From Rhodobacteraceae bacterium Alg231-04 (GTDB lineage: Bacteria > Pseudomonadota > Alphaproteobacteria > Rhodobacterales > Rhodobacteraceae), in NCBI GenBank assembly GCA_900143635.1, contig FREY01000016.1, positions 27 to 62,544 of the forward strand: a DNA stretch of 62,518 nt, given 5' to 3'. The notes under the pieces were generated by a model. The model was given only the letters and a program-made list of their open reading frames with translations, was not told where the DNA came from and searched no databases. Numbering within the stretch: the first letter of the stretch is position 1; the number at the start of each line of letters is the position of its first letter. Position numbers and translations under genes: made by a program. Positions 42,534 through 52,089 of the stretch are shown piece by piece.

Positions 42534-43417
42534 ACGCATCATTCGGCATCGATCATCCGCTTCTTGCAACGCATGATATTGAAGGGCTTCGCGACCGGCT
42601 CATTTCGCTTGGGTTCAATATGACGGCGATTGGCAAACATCCTTGGGGCACCAGTACAAGCCTTGCCATGTTCGATGGCTGCCTGCTGGAGATCATGGGC
42701 ATTTATGATGAGACCTTGATCGACGAAGTGCCCGCAGGCGAATTTCGCTTTGGTCGCCATGTGTTCGAGCATTTGCAACAACACGAGGGTGTTGCCTTAA
42801 GTGCGCTGCACAGCACGGACAGCGTGAAAGACGCAGCAACAGCCCAAGAGGCGGGTTTCACGGTTTCTGGTCACCTGGAATTCGGGCGAGACGTCACTTT
42901 GCCCGATGGTCGCGCGGACAGAACAAAGACAACTCTCGCGCTCCTGCCAGACCTAGACTTCCCGCGGCTCTCTTTCTTTTTGTGCCAGCAGCACCGGCCC
43001 GAGCTGATCTATGTTCGCGAATGGCTAGAGCATCCCAACACAGTTGATGGGATTGACGGCGTCACAATACTGGCCAAGGCGGCACAGCACGAAACCCTAA
43101 AAGCAAAACTGACGGGCATCTACGGCAACGCGTCATCTTTAAACGGAGGGTTTTCTGTCCAAACTGCGAACGGTCAGATCTCCGTGCTAATTCGGGATGC
43201 TATTGAAGCTGAGTTTGGTAAGTTACCTTCAAACGTTGCGGGCACTGAATCTCCCAGCATCGTTGCGATGGATCTGGTCTACCATAACGCAAAGACGTTT
43301 GAAGCCTGGATCAAAAAGAGCGGCATGGACGTTAAAACTACTGCGTCTGGGCGCTATGTAACCCAACCAGAAGACACTGCGAACGTCATGCTGAGGTTTG
43401 GAGCGGATTTGGTCTGA
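42530..43417 (+). CDS. VOC-superfamily, glyoxalase-like domain protein
   Basis: 295 residues from a TTG at 42530 with AAGGAG 8 nt upstream; the TTG overlaps the stop of the previous gene. The start GIDHPLLATHDIEGLRDRL and the two-part layout fit glyoxalase-like proteins (PF13468 type). Possible metal ligands are H9 and the Glu of CLLEIMGIYDE. It is the last gene of the LysR-linked operon; its reaction is not known. Confidence 0.75.
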   Translation: MNASFGIDHPLLATHDIEGLRDRLISLGFNMTAIGKHPWGTSTSLAMFDGCLLEIMGIYDETLIDEVPAGEFRFGRHVFEHLQQHEGVALSALHSTDSVKDAATAQEAGFTVSGHLEFGRDVTLPDGRADRTKTTLALLPDLDFPRLSFFLCQQHRPELIYVREWLEHPNTVDGIDGVTILAKAAQHETLKAKLTGIYGNASSLNGGFSVQTANGQISVLIRDAIEAEFGKLPSNVAGTESPSIVAMDLVYHNAKTFEAWIKKSGMDVKTTASGRYVTQPEDTANVMLRFGADLV

Positions 43418-43587
43418 CCTGTATCGTCAGGAAGATTCCTGCAGAATGGAAAAGCCGACACTCGTTTAAATTTTGGAAAAGGCCGCTTTGTCTAAGGTTT
43501 GTGGCTGCTGTTCAGCGTGAGCTGCAGCGGCGACAAATCTGACAAGGAGGAAAGCGCGGGCTGTTTTGGGTCTATGGGGGTTGTGGG

Positions 43588-44396
43588 TTACAGCCGTGGT
43601 GTCGAACGTTGAGAGCAAACGGTTGCGTGACGGCGAGCGGTGTATGCGAGCCTCATTTCCCGGCATGGCTTGATTGGATGGCCTCTCGTCATGAGGCTAC
43701 AGGCCTGATGCCGCGCATGATTTGGTGAGACGGCCGCGCTGACTGGTTCGGTGCCTTTTCGTTGCGAGGCCGATCGGGTTGGGCTGGTCATGCGGCGTCC
43801 TCCCATGGTGGTGCCCGGGATTTGGGTGTTTGGCCGTGCAGAAAGGTTTCGATAACGATCATGGCTCCGCCGCATTTCGGGCAAGGCTGGTGCGCGGGCT
43901 GAACATCGCATTCGGCGCTGGTTGCCTCATCCGGCTTTTGATCGGGCTCTGGCTCTGCATTCAGCAAGCACCTGATCTTTGCGATCCTGTCGCGACGGAT
44001 GCCGTTAGCCAAAAAGCCCGAGTGCCGGATGCGATGGAAGCCGGAGGGCAGGACGTGGATCAGGAACCGGCAGATGAACTCGGACGTCGGCAATCGCATC
44101 ACCTTCATGCGGTCTGCGCGCTTGATACGGTAGTCTTTCCATCGGAAGGCAACAGTACTGGCATCCGCGCGGACGAGCCGATGGTTGGAGATTGCGACCC
44201 GGTGCGTATAACGGCTCAGGTAGGCCAGCACCGCTTCCGGCCCGCCGAAGGGTGGCTTGGCATAGACCACCCATTCCGTTTTGCGCAGCGGTGAGAGATG
44301 AGCGGCGAAGGTATCCGGATCGGCCAGCCCGACCAAATCGCTAAAGAATGCCAACTTCCCGGCCTTGTGCAGTCTGGCCAGGCCTTCAAGGAACAA
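43588..44396 (-). mobile_element. IS91-family element remnant with transposase C-terminal part
   Basis: The frame 43788-44396 encodes about 200 residues of a Y2 transposase: FSDLVGLADPDTFAAHLSPL, then VLAYLSRYTHRVAISNHRLV, RIKRADRMKVMRLPTSEFIC and HVLPSGFHRIRHSGFLAN, with a C-terminal CPKCGG element. The N-terminal half is missing; the frame continues without a start codon for some codons beyond 44396. The stretch 43588-43787 is probably the terminal non-coding part of the element. Confidence 0.8.
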
Positions 44397-44974
44397 GCGC
44401 CGGAACAGCCCAAACTCGACATTCGTTCCGCTGAGGCATTGGCAATCTGCGACTGGGAAATCGGGCGGGCACCAGTCATTCTCTGCGAGCGGGAGCCAAC
44501 CCTACCGCGAAGTGAATAGCTGACAATCAATCAACCATGAAACAGTGCTGCTTTCTGCGCTGCAGCATAGCCGCTACGAGCCCGTTTTGCGAATGCGGCG
44601 CAAGCTAAGATCAGCAGTTAAGCGCGAAGACGGAATTTGCCGACTCAGCTACTTCAGGCAACGAACCGAGACTCCCTCCTGTGGCGCCATAGCGCCGAAG
44701 TTGACGTTTCCCGAAGTCTCTTTACTTAGGAGGAGCGGGTCAGCGACCGTGTGGGATAATTCTGCCAATTGATGCACACGCAGCCTTGGTTGGTTGGACT
44801 CGTCACACGGGTCGGAGTGTTCATTTTCAACATAGATCTCCATCGTGAGATGCGGCATGGAAACGCCGAGAAGACTATCAGCTCCCCACTTTGGGTTGTC
44901 GCGTAGTTAGCCAAAATGGGGAGCAAGGCCGCAAAGTCGAAGGAATGCGACCCGATACAGCTGAGCCTCTGGTG
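44397..44974. other. Gap between the IS91 remnant and rhaI
   Basis: About 580 bp. The first 50-100 bp may still belong to the truncated transposase. A 69-codon frame at 44649-44858 (minus) has no recognised motif. I see no other feature; the stretch appears to be mobile-element debris. Confidence 0.4.
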
Positions 44975-46249
44975 TCAGACAATCCCACCTCCGGCTCCGC
45001 TCACCTTGGGTCGCTGGTCGGCAACTACGGCACGATAGCCAGACACTCGGTATGTCTTCACCGGATCAATCGAACCGCCGTCCTCCAGCCGTGCCTTGGC
45101 CAGGATGGCATCCACATCAGTGCGGAAAGCCGCTCGCAGCGTCGCCGAGGCCATCAGCGCATCATTGTCCGACTGGTAGCCTGCAAGTGCCTCGCGGTCG
45201 ACCAGCGAAGCCTGCAGGTAGGCGCGCTGAATTTCCATGGTGGAAACCATCAGGCTTTCAATCGGATCGGTCACATTATGCGACTGGTCGATCATATGGG
45301 CCAAGTCCAAACCCGGTGTACCTTCAGCATCGACCAGCTCGTTCCAGACGAGGAAAAGGCGGTATGGGTCGATGGTGCCGCTGTCCAGATCATCATCGCC
45401 GTATTTACTGTCGTTGAAATGGAAGCCGCCCAGCTTTCCCGCGTGGATCAGCCGCGAGACGATCATCTCGATGTTCACATTGGGCGCGTGGTGGCCCAAG
45501 TCGACAAGGCACATCGCCTTTTTACCCAGTTCTTGCGCCGTCAGCAGCGAGGTACCCCAATCCTGCACCACAGTGGAATAGAAGGCCGGTTCGTAGATCT
45601 TGTGCTCCGAGAACAGCCGCCAGTCGTCAGGCAGACCTTTGTAGATCTCCTTCATCGAGGCCAGGTAGCGGTCGAACTGGCGACCCATGTGGGTCTGGCC
45701 GGGGAAATTGGCGCCGTCGCCTATCCAGACCGTCAGCGCCTTGGAGCCGAGCTTGTCGCCGATCTCAATACATTCCAGATTATGCTCCACCGCCTGCGCC
45801 CGCGTCGCTGCATCGGTATGGGTGAGCGAGCCGAACTTGTAAGACTTTTCCTGATCCGGCTGATCCTGGAAGGTATTGGAATTCACTGCATCAAAGCTGA
45901 GCCCGTATTGGGCCGCCTTGGCCTTCAAATCCTCTGGGTCCGCTTTGTCCCAGGGGATGTGCAACGACACATTAGGTGCAGCGCGGGTCAGCGTGTGGAT
46001 CACACCGCAATCGTCCAGCTTGTCGAAAATATTGGCGGGCTCGCCTTCACCTGGGAAGCGGGCAAAGCGGGTGCCACCGGTGCCGGTACCCCAGGACGGT
46101 ATTGCAACGCCAAAGCCCTTGGCGCGCTCAGTTATGGCGCGAATGTCGATGCCGCGCCGGTCTAGCTTTTCGCCCAGAGCCACATAGTCTGTCTCCAGAT
46201 CGCGCACGCGTTTGGCGTTCTCTGCCTCGATGACGGATGTATCAATCAT
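44975..46249 (-). CDS. rhaI: L-rhamnose isomerase (RhaI type)
   Basis: 424 residues from the ATG at 46249, preceded by GAGGGAGGACACC. It turns L-rhamnose into L-rhamnulose. Metal-binding elements are in place: Glu in LFSEHKIYEPAFYS, Asp in CLVDLGHHAPNVNIE, His and Asp in GGFHFNDSKYGDDDLDSG. The length and motifs fit the Pseudomonas stutzeri/Rhizobium type and not E. coli RhaA. It is the second gene of the leftward rhaD-rhaI operon. Confidence 0.93.
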   Translation of the reverse strand: MIDTSVIEAENAKRVRDLETDYVALGEKLDRRGIDIRAITERAKGFGVAIPSWGTGTGGTRFARFPGEGEPANIFDKLDDCGVIHTLTRAAPNVSLHIPWDKADPEDLKAKAAQYGLSFDAVNSNTFQDQPDQEKSYKFGSLTHTDAATRAQAVEHNLECIEIGDKLGSKALTVWIGDGANFPGQTHMGRQFDRYLASMKEIYKGLPDDWRLFSEHKIYEPAFYSTVVQDWGTSLLTAQELGKKAMCLVDLGHHAPNVNIEMIVSRLIHAGKLGGFHFNDSKYGDDDLDSGTIDPYRLFLVWNELVDAEGTPGLDLAHMIDQSHNVTDPIESLMVSTMEIQRAYLQASLVDREALAGYQSDNDALMASATLRAAFRTDVDAILAKARLEDGGSIDPVKTYRVSGYRAVVADQRPKVSGAGGGIV

Positions 46250-46314
46250 GGTGTCCTCCCTCGGACCTGCTGCGCCACAGCCCGCACAACCGGGACTATG
46301 ACGCGGCCTGCTGG

Positions 46315-48411
46315 TCAGCGTGTAAAGGCCTGAACGTTGCCTGCGTCGACGTTGACGATGTTGCCTGTAGATTTTGCGGAGTTTTCGGACGCAAAGAAAT
46401 AGGCAGCTTCGGCGATGTCTTCCGGCAAGACCGAACGTTTCAGCATCGACCGGTTGCGGTACATTTCCTCCAGCCCCTCCTTGTCGGTCCCGTAGGTGCC
46501 CGCGCGCTGATCCAGCCAGTCGCCCTGCCAGATTTTGGAGCCGCGCAGCACCGCGTCCGGGTTCACCACGTTGACGCGGATACCGGCTTCGGCGCCTTCC
46601 AGCGCCAGACAGCGGGCCAGGTGAATTTCCGAGGCCTTGGCCGTGCAATAAGCCGATGCATTGGGAGAAGCTGCCAGACCGTTCTTGGAGGCCACAAAGA
46701 CAACCGAACCACCGATGCCCTGTACACGCATCATCTTGAACGCTTCGCGGGAGACAAGGAAATAGCCGGTGGACAGGATGTCCATATTCTTGTTCCACAG
46801 GGCCAGCGTGGTTTCCTCGACCGGTGCAGAAGAAGCGATGCCTGCATTTGAGACCAGGATATCGACACCGCCGAAGTCCACCGCAGTCTGCGCGTAGGCG
46901 GCAGCAACAGCGTCTTCGTCGGTGACATTCATCAAAACAGTGCGCACCGCATCCGCACCGTGCCGTGCCGTCAAAACTTCGGACGTTGCCTGCAGGGCCT
47001 CCGCATCAATGTCCGCCAGCATGACACAGGCGCCCTCGGAGACGTAGCGCTCGGCGGTGGCTGCTCCGATGCCGCCGGCACCGCCGGTAACCAGCGCCAC
47101 CCGGCCAGCGAGGCTCTTGGGTTTTGGCATACGCTGAAGCTTGGCCTCTTCCAGAAGCCAGTATTCAATATCGAATGCCTCTTGTTCGGGCAGGCCGCAA
47201 TACTCGGACACAGCCGAGGCGCCGCGCATCACGTTGATGGCGTTGACATAGAATTCACCAGAAATCCGCGCGGTGGCACGGTCCTTGGCAAAAGTGATCA
47301 TGCCGACGCCGGGGACAAGGTAGACCACGGCATTGGGGTCACGCAGGGCCGGGCTGTCATCGTGCTTGCAGCGGTCGTAGTAGGCGGCGTAGCCCTCGCG
47401 GTAGGTGGCAATCTGGGCTTCCAGACCGGCCAGAACCGCGTCGATATTGTTGCGGGAAGGGTCAAAGTCGACGACCAGCGGGCAGATCTTGGTGCGCAGG
47501 AAGTGGTCCGGACAGGACGTTCCGAGGGCGGCCAGGCTCGGCATCTCCTTGGCGTTGACAAATTCCAGCACCGTTTCACTGTCAACAAAATTGCCGGTCA
47601 TATGCTGCTGGCCGGAGACAAAGCCTCGGATCGCTGGCATTAGCCGGGCAGCCACTTCACGGCGCGCCTCGGCTGGCAGGCTGTCATGAACCGGGCCGCC
47701 GAAAGCGGGTGTACCTGCGGTTCTTTCCTCGAAATAGGCGATCGCCTTGTTGATGATCGACAGGGTCAGCTCATAGCAAGTTTTTGCATCGTCATCCCAA
47801 GTGAACAGCCCGTGCGATTCGAGCACCACACCCTTGGCGTCCGGGTTCTCTAGGCAAAATTTTTCCAGCCAGAGACCCAGCTCATAACCCGGCTTTTTCC
47901 AGGGTAGCCAGCCAATGTCATCCCCGAAAATCTCCTGTGTCATCGCCTTGCTGTCCTTGGAGGCGGCAATGGCAATGATTGCATCCGGGTGCATGTGGTC
48001 CACATGCGACTTGGGCACATAGGCATGCAACGGTGTGTCGATGGAGGCCGCGCGCGGGTTCAGGTTGAAGGTACAATGGGGCAAATAGCCGACCATCTCG
48101 TCTTCATATTCCACACCGCGATACTTGCCCTTAAGGGCGCGCAGTTTGTCCATGTAGAGGGTTGAAAACCCATCCATCTTGATTGATCCAACATCTCCGC
48201 CGGACCCTTTGACCCACAGAACTTCTGTATTTTGGCCGGACAGCGGATCGGGCTGGAATACTTTTGCGGAAGTATTGCCGCCGCCGTAGTTGGTAACCCG
48301 CTTGTCAGAACCAAGCAAATTCGAGCGGTAGAGCAGCTTTTCCGGCTCGCTCATGGTGGCCGCCTTGGTGTCATCCCAAAGCGAAACTAGCCGCGATGAT
48401 GCGGTGGTCAT
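46315..48411 (-). CDS. rhaD: Bifunctional rhamnulose-1-phosphate aldolase / short-chain dehydrogenase
   Basis: 698 residues from the ATG at 48411, with GGGAGGAG upstream. The N-terminal class II aldolase domain (to about residue 400) has the zinc histidines in SHVDHMHPDA and ESHGLFTW and splits rhamnulose 1-phosphate into DHAP and L-lactaldehyde. The C-terminal SDR domain (from about residue 430) has VTGGAGGIGAATAE and a YCTAKASE active site and is thought to oxidise the lactaldehyde. The fused form is typical of alphaproteobacteria. Confidence 0.93.
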   Translation of the reverse strand: MTTASSRLVSLWDDTKAATMSEPEKLLYRSNLLGSDKRVTNYGGGNTSAKVFQPDPLSGQNTEVLWVKGSGGDVGSIKMDGFSTLYMDKLRALKGKYRGVEYEDEMVGYLPHCTFNLNPRAASIDTPLHAYVPKSHVDHMHPDAIIAIAASKDSKAMTQEIFGDDIGWLPWKKPGYELGLWLEKFCLENPDAKGVVLESHGLFTWDDDAKTCYELTLSIINKAIAYFEERTAGTPAFGGPVHDSLPAEARREVAARLMPAIRGFVSGQQHMTGNFVDSETVLEFVNAKEMPSLAALGTSCPDHFLRTKICPLVVDFDPSRNNIDAVLAGLEAQIATYREGYAAYYDRCKHDDSPALRDPNAVVYLVPGVGMITFAKDRATARISGEFYVNAINVMRGASAVSEYCGLPEQEAFDIEYWLLEEAKLQRMPKPKSLAGRVALVTGGAGGIGAATAERYVSEGACVMLADIDAEALQATSEVLTARHGADAVRTVLMNVTDEDAVAAAYAQTAVDFGGVDILVSNAGIASSAPVEETTLALWNKNMDILSTGYFLVSREAFKMMRVQGIGGSVVFVASKNGLAASPNASAYCTAKASEIHLARCLALEGAEAGIRVNVVNPDAVLRGSKIWQGDWLDQRAGTYGTDKEGLEEMYRNRSMLKRSVLPEDIAEAAYFFASENSAKSTGNIVNVDAGNVQAFTR

Positions 48412-48477
48412 TGTGATCTCCTCCCGATCTTCGGATAATCTATCTGATTTGGTCAGAGGTTGATTGGATTGCGACGG

Positions 48478-48554
48478 ATTGTCAATCACAAACCTTCAAA
48501 ATCAATCAATAATGATGATCAAATGGAAGAAAATGACATTTAGTGATTGACAAT
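48478..48554. promoter_or_regulatory. RhaR operator pair between rhaD and rhaR
   Basis: ATTGTCAATCAC (48478-48489) and GTGATTGACAAT (48543-48554) are perfect 12-bp inverted copies about 53 bp apart, near the two divergent starts. Further ATCAATCAAT and ATGATTGAAT copies lie between and after them. DeoR-family repressors bind repeated sites and can loop DNA, so both directions could be shut together. Confidence 0.65.
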
Positions 48555-48597
48555 GATTGAATGCTTGCGGCATCGTCAGGGTCAACGGGAGGAAAAG

Positions 48598-49398
48598 ATG
48601 CACGAAAAGGAACGCCATAGGATCATATTGTCTGCGGTGCAGGATCGTCCGGTTGTGACGGTTGTGGACCTTTGCAGTATGACTGGAGCGTCTGAAGCCA
48701 CTATCCGCAGGGATATTGCGGCTTTGCACGTGGCGAACAAGCTGCGTCGTGTTCGGGGCGGGGCCGAATCCCTGCAGCCCAATCAGCTACCGGGACTGGC
48801 TGGTCGGCCGTTTTCGGTGAACGAAACAATCAATATCGCGCAAAAGCAAGCAATCGCACGGGCTGCTGTGGAGCTTTGCGACGAAGGCGAGCCGATTATC
48901 ATCAATGGCGGCACCACTACCTTTCAGATGGTTCACCCGCTGGCGACACGGCGCTGCCAGGTGTTCACCAACTCTTTCCCGATTGCCGAACATCTGCTGA
49001 AAAACAGCAAGAACACAGTGCTGATCTCGGGCGGGGTGATCTACCGGGAACAGAACATCGTTCTGTCGCCTTTCGACAATGACGTCACCCGCAACTTCTA
49101 TGCGCGGCGCATGTTCATGGGGGCGCAGGGTGTCGGCCCGCTGGGAGTCATGGAAGCGGATCCGCTGATCATCCAGGCCGAACAGAAACTGATCGGACAG
49201 GCAGACGAGGTCGTACTGCTGGTCGACTCGGGCAAGTTCAAGGCGCGGTCTAGCCTCGTGCTCTGCCCGCTCAAGGAAATTGATGTGCTGATCACCGATG
49301 AGGGGATCAGCGACCGCGACGCGTCCATGGTCGAGGCGGCGGACATCAAACTGATCGTAGCGCCAATTGGGGCGGCGAAAGAAGACGCAGCTTCATAG
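48598..49398 (+). CDS. rhaR: DeoR-family regulator of rhamnose catabolism
   Basis: 266 residues from the ATG at 48598, preceded by GGGAGGAAAAG; a longer frame from 48547 overlaps the operator and is rejected. N-terminal helix-turn-helix (TVVDLCSMTGASEATIRRDI), then the DeoR sugar-phosphate sensor domain (IIINGGTTTFQMV, LISGGVIYREQNI, VDSGKF). First gene of rhaRSTPQUK, with the order known from Rhizobium leguminosarum. Confidence 0.9.
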   Translation: MHEKERHRIILSAVQDRPVVTVVDLCSMTGASEATIRRDIAALHVANKLRRVRGGAESLQPNQLPGLAGRPFSVNETINIAQKQAIARAAVELCDEGEPIIINGGTTTFQMVHPLATRRCQVFTNSFPIAEHLLKNSKNTVLISGGVIYREQNIVLSPFDNDVTRNFYARRMFMGAQGVGPLGVMEADPLIIQAEQKLIGQADEVVLLVDSGKFKARSSLVLCPLKEIDVLITDEGISDRDASMVEAADIKLIVAPIGAAKEDAAS

Positions 49399-49455
49399 CT
49401 GTCCCTTCGGGGCGGCGGGCTGCAAATAATCTGGGATACTTAGGGAGGATACCCA

Positions 49456-50445
49456 ATGAAAATTGCAAAGCTGATGACATCCGTGGCGGTTGCCGCAGGC
49501 CTGTTCGCCGGTCCGGTTGCTGCTGAAGACATGCGCATCGCGCTGGTCGTGAAGGCCCTTGGCATCGGTTTCTTTGAAGCAGCCGCTGAAGGCGCCAAAG
49601 AAGCCGCAGGCGAGCTGGGCGGCGTGGAAATCATCTACACCGGCCCCACCGATACCACCGCCGAAGGCCAGATCGAGGTAATCAACTCGCTGATCGCGCA
49701 GCGGGTGGATGCAATCGCTGTCTCCTCCAATGACACCGACGCCTTGGTGCCGACCCTGAAAAAAGCCATGGCGCGTGGCATCACCGTTGTCTCCTGGGAT
49801 TCCGGCGTGGCCCCGGATGGTCGCCAGGCGCACCTGAACCCCTCCTCCAACGCGCTGATCGGCAATATGATCATCAAACTGGCCGCCGATCACCTGCCCG
49901 AGGGCGGCGAGGTTGCCGTCCTGTCGGCCACCACCACATCCACCAACCAGAACATCTGGATTGACGAGATGAACAAGGTGATGGGCGACTATCAGGGCAT
50001 AGATGTGATCGCCACGGTCTATGGCGATGATCTGGCGGATAAGTCCTATCGTGAAGCAACCGGCTTGATGCAGTCCCACCCAGATCTGGACGCGATCATC
50101 GCACCGACCTCTGTCGGGATCGTAGCGGCGGCGCAGGCCGTGGCGGATGCTGGCAAGATCGGTGAGGTCAATGTGACCGGCCTAGGTCTGCCGTCCGAAA
50201 TGGCCGGCGCGATCGAAAGCGGCGCATCCAAATCCTTTGCGATTTGGAACCCGATCGATCTGGGCTATTCCGCCACCATGCTGGCCCATCAGTTGGCCAC
50301 CGGTGCCGCATCTGCGGAACCCGGCGCCGAGATTTCCATCGGCCGTATGGGGACCATCATTCTGGACGAGACAAATTCCGCCGCTATGGCCGATCCCTTC
50401 GTTTATGATGCGAGCAACATCGCGGCCTTCAAAGACATCTTTTAA
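49456..50445 (+). CDS. rhaS: Rhamnose ABC transporter substrate-binding protein
   Basis: 329 residues with AGGGAGGATACCC before the ATG. Signal peptide about residues 1-23 (ending GPVAA). Type I binding fold: RIALVVKALGIGFFEAAAEG, then TDTTAEGQIEVINSLIAQRV and LDAIIAPTSVGIVAAAQAV. It binds rhamnose in the periplasm for RhaTPQ. A strong hairpin follows the gene. Confidence 0.92.
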   Translation: MKIAKLMTSVAVAAGLFAGPVAAEDMRIALVVKALGIGFFEAAAEGAKEAAGELGGVEIIYTGPTDTTAEGQIEVINSLIAQRVDAIAVSSNDTDALVPTLKKAMARGITVVSWDSGVAPDGRQAHLNPSSNALIGNMIIKLAADHLPEGGEVAVLSATTTSTNQNIWIDEMNKVMGDYQGIDVIATVYGDDLADKSYREATGLMQSHPDLDAIIAPTSVGIVAAAQAVADAGKIGEVNVTGLGLPSEMAGAIESGASKSFAIWNPIDLGYSATMLAHQLATGAASAEPGAEISIGRMGTIILDETNSAAMADPFVYDASNIAAFKDIF

Positions 50446-50461
50446 GCTCACGGAAAAAGTG

Positions 50462-50494
50462 AAGCAGGCGGCGCGGTCTTTGGGCCGCCTGCTT
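50462..50494 (+). terminator. Intercistronic hairpin after rhaS
   Basis: AAGCAGGCGGC (50462-50472) pairs with GCCGCCTGCTT (50484-50494) in a perfect 11-bp stem with an 11-nt loop, followed by TTGATCC. It resembles the structures after the other binding-protein genes of this window. Confidence 0.75.
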
Positions 50495-50541
50495 TGATCC
50501 AGAAAACCCGCCTTTCTGGCGGCACGCGACGGGGATGCGAC

Positions 50542-52089
50542 ATGGAAGATCACGGCCACAGCACAACGGCAGACCCGGCCAGCGCGGCTCCGGTCTTGAC
50601 GTTGGACAAAATCACTAAAACCTTTCCCGGTGTCAAAGCGCTCGATGGAGTGTGTCTGGACCTTTATCCCGGTCAGGTGACGGCGCTGATCGGTGAAAAT
50701 GGGGCCGGAAAGTCCACGGTTGTGAAAACACTGACCGGGATCTACCAGCCCGACGGAGGACAGATCCTACTGGACGGCCACCCGGTGCCCTTTGCCACGC
50801 CGCAAGATGCCGCGGATGCGGGCGTCACCGCGATTCATCAGGAAACGGTGCTGTTCGACGAGCTGACGGTGGCGGAAAACGTCTTTATCGGCCATGCGCC
50901 AAAATCCCGGTTCGGATTGATCAACACCCGCGCGATGCACGACCGGACCGGCGAAATTCTTGGCTCTATCGGCGCGCAGATTGATCCGGGCGTCAAGCTC
51001 AAGGATCTCGGCATTGCCTCGCGCCATCTGGTGGCCATCGCCCGTGCCCTGTCGGTCGAGGCCCGCGTCGTGATCATGGATGAACCCACAGCCGCACTGA
51101 GCCAGAAAGAAATCGAGGAGTTGTATGAACTGGTCGATACGCTCAAGGCGCAGGGGAAGGCGATCCTGTTTATCTCTCATAAATTCGACGAGATTTTCCG
51201 CATCGCGGACCGTTATACGGTGTTTCGCGATGGCCAGCTGGTCGGGGCCGGACAGATGATCGGCGTGGCCGAAGAGGATCTGGTGCAGATGATGGTCGGC
51301 CGCTCTGTTGATCAGCTGTTCCCCAAGAGCCGCGCAGAAATCGGCGAAGAGATCCTGACCGTTGCGGGCTATTCCCATCCGACGGAATTCGAAGACATCA
51401 ACTTCTCGTTGCGGCGCGGTGAAATCCTCGGGTTTTATGGGCTGGTCGGTGCGGGGCGGTCTGAATTCATGCAATCGCTTATTGGTATTACCAAACCCTC
51501 CAAAGGTGCAATCCGGATTGATGGCGATGTTCGGGTGATCCGCTCACCTGCAGCAGCGATCAAGGCGGGCATCGTCTATGTGCCCGAGGATCGTGGCAAA
51601 CAGGGGGCGATCCTCGATATGCCGATCTTTCAGAACGTCACCCTCCCGTCGCTGCATATGACGTCGCGAAATGGGTTCATACAGCTTGCCGAAGAGCTGG
51701 CGCTGGCCCGGCAATATACCGAGCGGCTGGACCTGCGCGCCGCCTCGCTGGACACCAATGTCGGGGCCCTTTCCGGCGGCAACCAGCAGAAGGTGGTGAT
51801 CGCCAAATGGCTGGCGACCAAACCGCGGGTAATCATTCTGGACGAGCCGACAAAGGGCATCGATATCGGCTCCAAAGCAGCGGTGCATGGGTTCATGTCC
51901 GAACTGGCGGCACAGGGGCTGTCTGTCATTCTGGTCAGCTCCGAGATTCCGGAAATCCTCGGCATGTCGGACCGGGTGATCGTGATGCGTGAAGGGCGTA
52001 TCGCCGCCGAACTGGATGGCGATAATCTGCAACCTGAAACTCTCGTCCGCCATGCGGTCGGGATCAGTGTCGAAGGAGAAGCGGCATGA
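50542..52089 (+). CDS. rhaT: Rhamnose ABC transporter ATP-binding protein
   Basis: 515 residues from the ATG at 50542; a longer frame from 50494 starts in the hairpin. Two ATPase domains: Walker A GENGAGKST (residues 51-59), Walker B VVIMDEPTAAL, then LSGGNQQKVVIAKWL in the second. Named after the Rhizobium rhaT ABC gene and not the E. coli RhaT symporter. Stop overlaps rhaP by 4 bp. Confidence 0.92.
   Translation: MEDHGHSTTADPASAAPVLTLDKITKTFPGVKALDGVCLDLYPGQVTALIGENGAGKSTVVKTLTGIYQPDGGQILLDGHPVPFATPQDAADAGVTAIHQETVLFDELTVAENVFIGHAPKSRFGLINTRAMHDRTGEILGSIGAQIDPGVKLKDLGIASRHLVAIARALSVEARVVIMDEPTAALSQKEIEELYELVDTLKAQGKAILFISHKFDEIFRIADRYTVFRDGQLVGAGQMIGVAEEDLVQMMVGRSVDQLFPKSRAEIGEEILTVAGYSHPTEFEDINFSLRRGEILGFYGLVGAGRSEFMQSLIGITKPSKGAIRIDGDVRVIRSPAAAIKAGIVYVPEDRGKQGAILDMPIFQNVTLPSLHMTSRNGFIQLAEELALARQYTERLDLRAASLDTNVGALSGGNQQKVVIAKWLATKPRVIILDEPTKGIDIGSKAAVHGFMSELAAQGLSVILVSSEIPEILGMSDRVIVMREGRIAAELDGDNLQPETLVRHAVGISVEGEAA

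Noticed and set aside
43588-43911. 107-codon minus-strand frame after the IS91 transposase
   Set aside because: Overlaps the transposase end in another frame; composition rich in Arg and Pro; read as element terminus, not a gene.
44891-46165. 424-codon plus-strand frame
   Set aside because: Antisense to rhaI and explained by its codon pattern.
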